Positions 49,901 to 58,466 of a stretch of 64,000 nucleotides of DNA are shown here, piece after piece. Numbering within the stretch: position 1 is the stretch's first letter; each line of letters opens with the position of its first letter. The DNA is from Branchiostoma belcheri. Lineage: Eukaryota > Chordata > Leptocardii > Amphioxiformes > Branchiostomatidae. Below the pieces are notes generated by a model. That model was not told where the DNA came from. It worked only from the letters and a program-made list of their open reading frames with translations, and did not search any database. The translations under genes and the position numbers were made by a program. The stretch is from positions 373,753 through 437,752 of the forward strand of contig NW_017803124.1 of assembly GCF_001625305.1 (NCBI RefSeq), given 5' to 3'.

Positions 49901-52900
49901 AATTTCGTCCTTATTACATAAGTGCATAATGCATTAAAAACAATGATTTGTTACACTCTTCATTATACACATGAAACATGGCAAGCACAATATTAAAACC
50001 TTTCAAAAATTTTCGACATTAAAATCTGTACACAATATGTGGTTACCACGTAGGATTTAGCTAGATTCTATAACACTACTGGTGAATTGTCTTGTTATAG
50101 AAGCCAACAGCGCAATGAAGAAATTGCTATTAAAGTCTCTTAGTCCGGGCTTTAGGTACAATCAGTTGCTTGTACCAGAGTTTAAGAGTCCTTTAAGGAA
50201 GAATACATGTAGATGTATGATGGAAATGGCGACTCACTCCTTGACGGCATCCTTGATGACTGGTGGAGACTGGTGAGGAGAGACCGGTGGTGGCTGGAGC
50301 CGCGCCAGGTGGGCCGCTGTGCCGATGGCTCGCACCACGATACCTGACTCACCCTCCAGGTCAAAACACTGTCTGTACCTGACGGGAGCAAAGGATTTAT
50401 CATAATTCACTCCATACCATAGGTAAGGAGGAAATATATTGTTTTCTATCATGTTTGTTCTGCTCCTACTGTTTCGTTTAATTCAATTTCTTTTATTCCT
50501 TTTATTGCAGGACTTTGATTTATGTTTACCAAAGGAAAACATATTGTTTTTGCTTTGTTTCCTCTTCTTCTCCAAACCAATAAGGTCAACGACCTGAACC
50601 AGACGTCTGTCACTACTGTCACCATTATGTATGTTTTCATTGCCAGTCTTGTTGTGGGTTAGCTTATATGTAGTTCAGCTTGTGCTGACCCTTGTTTCAT
50701 TGCTAATAAACCCTTGAAGTTTCTTTATTGAAAATTGAAAAAGTTTTCATTTAAACAATCCCTTCTCAGTTGTGCAAGATTAAAAAATTTTGCTTCAATC
50801 TGAATGAAGAAGAATGTGGGATTAGAACAATTTCATTTTGGACTTACCCAATGACAGCATTGCCTCCCATCTCCAGTACCTTCAGTCCTATCTTCCTCTG
50901 CAGCTCACCTGAAACACATTAAACATACAGTAACACGACTCAGGGTTTTTCACATCATTAACACAGGACAATTACACCTACAATAACACCATTCAGGGTT
51001 TTTCGGCATGGGGGCATGTATTTCTGATATGTAATTGAAAACATTTTAACTGAGTATTGAATTTTCAAATGATGAAGAGGGTACTAGTATTGGGTTGTAT
51101 TCTGTACAAATGGGACGTTTTTCAGTGATTTTGCTTTAATTCGTAAACATAGTAAGATGTCAGAAATGTTGGCTAAAAACCTCCCTATTTAGTCACTCCT
51201 ACATACTGTTCTATCCATTTTTGTTTCGAAAAGTCCAGGTAGTAACTGAAGCTATCCCTGTCCTTGGTGCTGAAAGCCATCTCTAAGCAATGTATCCTGT
51301 TTGTAATAATATCATATTAGGCCATGTTGATTTGATTATATGATATCAAGGGTCTGCATGGGGGGAACCTGGCAACGCTTAACGGTAAATTTAGAGGGAC
51401 TAAAATACTTAAAGGCATTCAATGCAATCCTAGGGCAACAGAAACGAATAAACAGTCCGGATGAGGAAATCTGTCTGATATTGATATTTACAACTGCCAT
51501 TTATACGCATTTTTGTCATCATTTCACACTAGATATGTTTAAAGCACCCAAAAACTAGCTATATGATTATGAGGCATCTCTAACACTAATTTTTTTTTGA
51601 TACTGCCCATTATACAGTTACAACCAGCCTACAAGACAAAATAAGCAACCATTTTAAGTAACATCACATTTTTGCCTCACAGAAAGGGCAGACTCAACTT
51701 ACTACGTTTGAAGAATGATCAGAATTGACTTTAAACATCAAGTTTTGCTGCTCTAAAATTGCATTGGATATTGCCTTTAACGTAAATTCAGGCAATCAAG
51801 TTGTCTTGTGTGAGGCTCTGGAATTTGACAAATTGCCAGCACGCACAGAGCGGTACAACAGAAGTACATTACCGTACCTTGTTCACATTTTAAATCATGA
51901 ATAGTCTGTGAAATGTTTGATTTTAATGATATGATTGTTACGGACACGGAATGACGACCAGGATTTTACTTCTTTTTATTTTATTTATTTAATTTGATTG
52001 TGACGATACAATACACTGGCAACCCAGGCAGCATAGCTGATTGTGTCTTACTTCACTGTCTAACGCTTTAAATCACACAATTCAGCCTTAGAGGCTGCCA
52101 AGTGATTGCGCTATATATGTACATAATTGTGATTTGAATTTTGTGTTTTGAAATAAACCAATGATACATGTATATATACTTCTTTGGAGCAGACTTTTGT
52201 ATCTGTCAAAACTATAGTCCGGGGACCTTGGACGCTCTGTTATGATGCTCTGTTTTGGTAACACGTTTTGGTAACAAAATCAATTTTTCAATGACGCTTA
52301 TATGAAGTACATGTATTGTTTACCCCAATGACTTACCTGACAGCTTGGAGAACAGGCTCTGTCTGGCCTCATTTGAGGCTCGAGGAGTCCGAATCTTGTC
52401 TATCCACTGAACAACGGTACAATACACGGTGTATGTTCAGAAAAACACAGACAAACCAAGGACATAATCACATTCTCAAACATTCCAGTGTTCTATTCCA
52501 TTTACCGTGTACTGTATAGTACATGTTACATGTCACCTTGTCAACAGTTTTCAACTAAGAGAGAGATCACCCTTTCATATTACTTACATGAAGTACGCTA
52601 AGTATCAGTGTTAGAAATATCAACTTACAGTCTGCATTTTGCATAGACATTTGCAATATGAAACAATGAAGCGTAACCTGCATATTGCAGACTATATAAT
52701 CTGGCTAGGGGTTGATTGGTGTTGGTCTCCATGGATGTGGCCATAGTTTTTGCCAAGATGTGCAGCGCAAACAACGTTAACATGTACAAACATGTATTTT
52801 AATGGACTTGAATCCAGACCTGAACCCCAACATGAGTTTTGTTACATGTCCTTACCATATACAATGCAAAATAATATATATCAAGTATTATTAGTGCATT

Positions 52901-55900
52901 ATGTGTACAGTATTTGCAGAAAGTGTTCCCAAATCACAGAGCACTGAATAAAGTTAGCACTAAAGTTAGCACTGGAAATCACAATTTTTACGTTGTTGCG
53001 GTCACCTCTGTACCGCGAACTTATCACTACCATACACAAATAGTTTGACAACTTGCACCTGCCACCACTGTGCGCAAATAATCCCTCAAACATGTGCATC
53101 TTTTTGCTAACGTGAACAGAAAGTGATTTTTTTGGTAGCACACTGCCTTTCCCACAGATGTGGTATAAGGGGAAAGGTACATGTATAACAGGCTAGCAGG
53201 ATATCACAATCAAAAAGGTTAGAGGTATCCCTCTGCTATGGTACAACCTTTTGAGTGGTACATGTATGTTGGAGTAGAAAGGGTTACCTGGTATTCTGGA
53301 TCATCATTTACCACCAGTTCTTCCACAAACCCCAGAATAGCCACAGGATACATGCCATACGGGATGGAGGGGGCTGGGGAGGAGTAAGAAACAATCAGTC
53401 ACTTCATAAAACAACATGATATGTCCTATATACAGTAAATCAAGTGTTATGGTCATCAATGACAAATCCTACACTACTTTCAGATATCAGCACTGTTTGT
53501 AGGCCTTCATATAAGTATAATTAGTTACTATACTGTATAAGAAATAAGTATAATGTCAGCAAAAACTACTGTGTTTCATTTCTAAAGAAAAGTACTACAA
53601 CAATAATTATTACTACAACATTATTTTTCTGACATTTGGATGTTAAGAATACGCTGTATACTGATACATTTGACATCTTTTTTATTCTTTATATACGAAA
53701 ACCTAAGAAAACATTAGAAAAAATTGGGTGCACAGCTCCAAATTTGGGTGCACTAAGGTTTACATGCACCCAGTATTTCTAGCCCTGCAGCTACACGTGT
53801 ACTTGTTTTCAGACTTACAGCAGAAGAACTGGACTCCACAGGATGACTGTCTGAACCTGTTGGTGTCGATGAACAGATCCACCTTCACCACAATGTACAC
53901 ACTGCCTCGGATTCCTGTAATATCAAAACATCATAATTTACATTCCATTCATACATAGATATGGCTGTCAAAGGCACCCAGAGCAAGTCTTCATGGCAGT
54001 AAAACTGGATTATCAAAGTCAATTTTCTAGTCCTTTTTTAATGTAGTGAGATGAATCCACCCTACCCCATAGCATACTGATATCTGTGCGGCAAAAGTGT
54101 GAATGTTGCTGACAGAAAACGCTTCCTTGTTTCATATAATACATAGTAGGTTCATGTGGCGCAGTGGGTAGATTGGGGTCGTGTGGTACAGTCGGTAGCA
54201 CGTTTGGCTCACACCCAAGAGGTCGCGGGTTTGAATCCTGCTCAATCCTCGGCATGTCACTGATCTTGTGCCCTTGGAAAAGGCACTTTACACGACTTTC
54301 CTCACTTCACTCAGGTGGAAATGAGTACCTAGCTTCGGTTAATAGGGACGTCCCTCGGATTGGACGTTAAATGGAGGTCCCATGTTTGGGGAGAGCCACA
54401 CCCCACACACGTTAAAGAACCCACCGCACTTATCGAAAAGAGTAGGGGGTCTTCCCGGTGTGATTGGTTCAAACCTTACAGTCCGGTCTTACGCAGCTTG
54501 TACATGTGCGTACATGTACAAAACTGGTGTGTTATGCCTAAAGGCGGTTTACCGGTTATGCGACACAAACAAACAAACAAACAAGGTTGGTTCTTACTAT
54601 TTACTTGTCACTGGTACCAAAAAAATAAATAAAGCAAATCACATAACTTGTTTGGGGGCTATTTCAAACACTTCCAGTATGAATTTAATATAAAGTCAAG
54701 CCAGATGAAAAGGAATTCCAGGTAACATAGAACTAGGAAACAGAGAAATTACAATTCCTTTAGGGAAACGACAATCATACATGCATGTACCAGCATTTAT
54801 TTTCATTGTACTACTAAGGCCACACCAATTTAATTTGTTGGTTCTCGGATTCGCCTCTTCATTTTTTTCTGATTTGCAAGAAAAAAAAAAGATTCTAGTT
54901 CTGAATCAACTCAAATATGCTCATATTTTGCACCCAACAGTTGAAGAAAGTCCCTTTCTAGTTGATACAGTTTTTCCATCTATCAATGCAGTGGTTTGAT
55001 GAAAAGTTTAAAATTCATAGTTTAAATATTAACCCAGCCTTTTGTGTTGACTTCATGGCTCCTATCATAGCATTTGGGGCTATAATAGGATGCCTAGATC
55101 TGTTTTTATCATTTTTTTTTTGCCCCGTCGCTTCATATTTTTTCTAAAAAAATCCAATAACCAACAAATTAAACTGGTGACTGTGGCCTAAGAGCTACCG
55201 GTACTTCTATAGTCTGGTACATAGCCAATGTCAGGACTGCTGTACTCACCATGCATGGTGTCGTAGATGGGGAACCAGCCCTGCATAACTGAGGCAGAGT
55301 CTTTAGTCAGCAGGGGGTCGATATCTATATACACCTGTAGGGATGATACACATCATCAGCATCTTAACCACTCAGGCGGGTCATCCATGTCTTCCACATA
55401 CTCAAGGCTCGAAATTAACAGTGTCCCGATGGCCACTGACCACTACAATTTAGGCTGGGACAACTAAAAAGACATTTGGGACATTTTTGGGACAATTGAA
55501 AAATAATCAACATCAGATTCAGAATGTCAGCCCTACTTTCATTGATCAGGCAACCGTCCTGGCTTTTGGCTTGGAAAAGCCACCCAAATTTCTTGACTAT
55601 TCTGCAATTATAGCATGCCTGGGTGTAAGAACGTACACGTAAGCAAAATAAAGTTATCTTCAAGTTACAATGTTTTGTCATACATACATCCCAAAAACAG
55701 GTTGGGACCTCACTTTGGGACAATTGAAATTTATTTTCGGGACAATGCTGGGACAATAGGAAAAAAAGTTTCTGGAGGCCTGTTATCTGTTACTGTCCGT
55801 TGCACCCCATTAAGCAACTAATATCTCTGAAAGGCCCTTCTTGACCAGTGTTTGAAATACGCAGTAGCACCGTTTTATCACGCAACATGATTTTCTTAAT

Positions 55901-58433
55901 TGTGTGCCCTAGGTGGTACACTGTGCTCAAAAAGGTATTTCGAACACTGCTGACTGTTCTTTTCCAATTTGCACGGTCTCCCCTCTCCCTATCTGCTGGA
56001 CACCAGTTCAGTGCCACTCTGAGAAGTTGTTTGATGGAATATTGCATGGCTGAAAAAAACTTTTGTCCAACTGTCATCTTTGACGGACAAAAATAGAAAT
56101 TGGCTTCTAAAGATATGGAGATGGATGGAATCTTCTTACTTTACCAGCAAATTTGCCCCTCAAAATGCAGGACAAAAGCATCTAAGAGGGTCAAGATTTC
56201 AACATTTTCATACAGGCGGCAAACCAGGGCCCCGCTGACGTCTCTTGGATTGTTACACTGTCCATCCTTCAGCACTCAACATGATGTTACATTAAACGAA
56301 ATTGAGATGACAGGATAAAACTTGAAGCTGGCTAGAACACTCACACAGACTGTGTTATGTAACAGAAAATAACAAGGAGGAATGTCCATTTCACAAAATT
56401 ATACAAATAATATGTTCTATCTATTTTACAACTGTGCATATATACCTTTCCAATCACATCATGGGCACTGTATGTGTCATGGTCCAGGACTCTGCATGAA
56501 ATAGAAAACACATAGTATTGATGTACATTGTACAGTACATTGTACAGTCCATGTACAGTATGTTGTCCTGTTCATAGTTTAGAGAAATTCACCACATAAC
56601 TAGTGTTGTGTATCTAAACCCACATTTAGGTAGTCCAGAGGTTTAGATTCAGTTCCGGAACTTACAATTTGCATATACAAAATTGCATGTTTGCAACCTT
56701 GCAATGTTGTTTGGGCAAAACTGTGGCCACATAACATGGAGGCTGATACTTGCGATGATGCCCGATGACAATGTTTTCTTCATTTTGCAGCACAGTTTTT
56801 GCAATCTAAGGAAGGTTTTAAAGGGGTATGTGAAATGTTTTTGTTTTTTTTTTGTAATAGGTCCGGACTCGGTTCTTGACTTTTTAGGTTTTTTTGGACT
56901 TGAACCTAAACTTTCTTACAAGTCCAGATCCAAGTCCATTGACCCGGTACACAGCACCTAACATGTAAAGAGCTTTCAGAGCATATTATCACAGTTATCA
57001 CCATTGCTACAATGTTGTTTATAACGTAACAAAAGGCACAAGTTGCTACCCCAGGTATCTATTCTGATATTCAAGGCATTACTCACCGAATTTGTAATGG
57101 TTCATCCTGTAAGTCTTCATCATCTACCTGAGAAAAAAAAAAAAACAATATAGACTTCAGCACAAGAAGGTGTAGGTGGAAAGATGGTCTTATATGCAAA
57201 ATTTTGCTTAGTCGGTCTGCAAGTGTGCTGTTTTCTAGCTGGTTTTAAAGTGGTCTACAATTTCTTTTCCAGGTGGCTCAGTGGAAGGATCCTGCAAAAA
57301 TTAAGCCCACAATGAATTAAACTGACCTTCCTAGTTTGTGTTATTTGCATGATGTTTCAACTTTCAAGAAAAAAAACTTCAAGAAAAAATGCAAAGCTTT
57401 GAAAGAAGATGAACTTGATAATATCAAAAGAAAAATGGCTGTAGTTCTCAGCATTAGCTTTACATGTAGCTTTCCAGCTTTAAACATTTTATATGGTGCA
57501 TACTGCATAAAGAAAATTTACCAACAGTTAGAGCAATAACTTATTTTTATTTTGCATATTTTTTCCCTTGATAATCATGCACGATATGTTAAGCAAAATA
57601 CAGCTTACAAAAATAATATATGGTTAATTTTTGCATCAGCATCTTTGTCTGCAAGGCCTCTCCCCCTCCTGCTCTAGGTACAAAGTTGCACATTCAAAAT
57701 ATTTTTAAGTGCAAATATTGAAAATCATGTGCATTTTGCACATTACACATGGGTATTTTGAGCTCTGGGATGGGATGTAAAGCCGGAGGTCCCATTTTTG
57801 AGGAGAGGCACATATAAATTATGCATGTACCTTCAGAACATTAAAGATCCCACCACACTTATCAAAAATAGTAGAGGTCCTTCCTGGTGTGATGTAAGTG
57901 GATCAAACCTTACAGTACAGGCTTATAGTTATACAACTACAAATGCCCTATCCACATCTATTCTCTCTCTTCAATGTATCAAACTTTATTCTTGATACCT
58001 TACCTCAAACTTGAACCAGTCTGAGTTCCACTGAGGGTTGAGAGACTTCTTCTGGACGTCTGTCTTGTAGTTAGTAGCTCCGAACTTCACCTGTTAAAAC
58101 CAACCAACAACATGCAGTCACTTTATAGTCATGTACATTTACATCAGTACATTCACTCATTCAGTGCACACCCCAGTTTATTTGGCGTTTCTATTCGAAG
58201 CTGCACACCCTCAAATCTAGCAAGCGTCTAGATCTACTGTGGAATGATTCAGAAGGAAAATAACTGTATGGTATGATTCTACTACGAAAGGATATCTTTT
58301 CAGCTACAAACCCTTTTGTCACATTTTTGCCAATAATGTCCTTCAAGGATGACGGATTGGCTTCAAAATTTTTCCATGACATGCCACAAAGCTCCTGCAA
58401 TTCACGGAAAATCAGGTGCTGGCTAGAGCCCTG

Positions 58434-58466
<33 letters not shown>

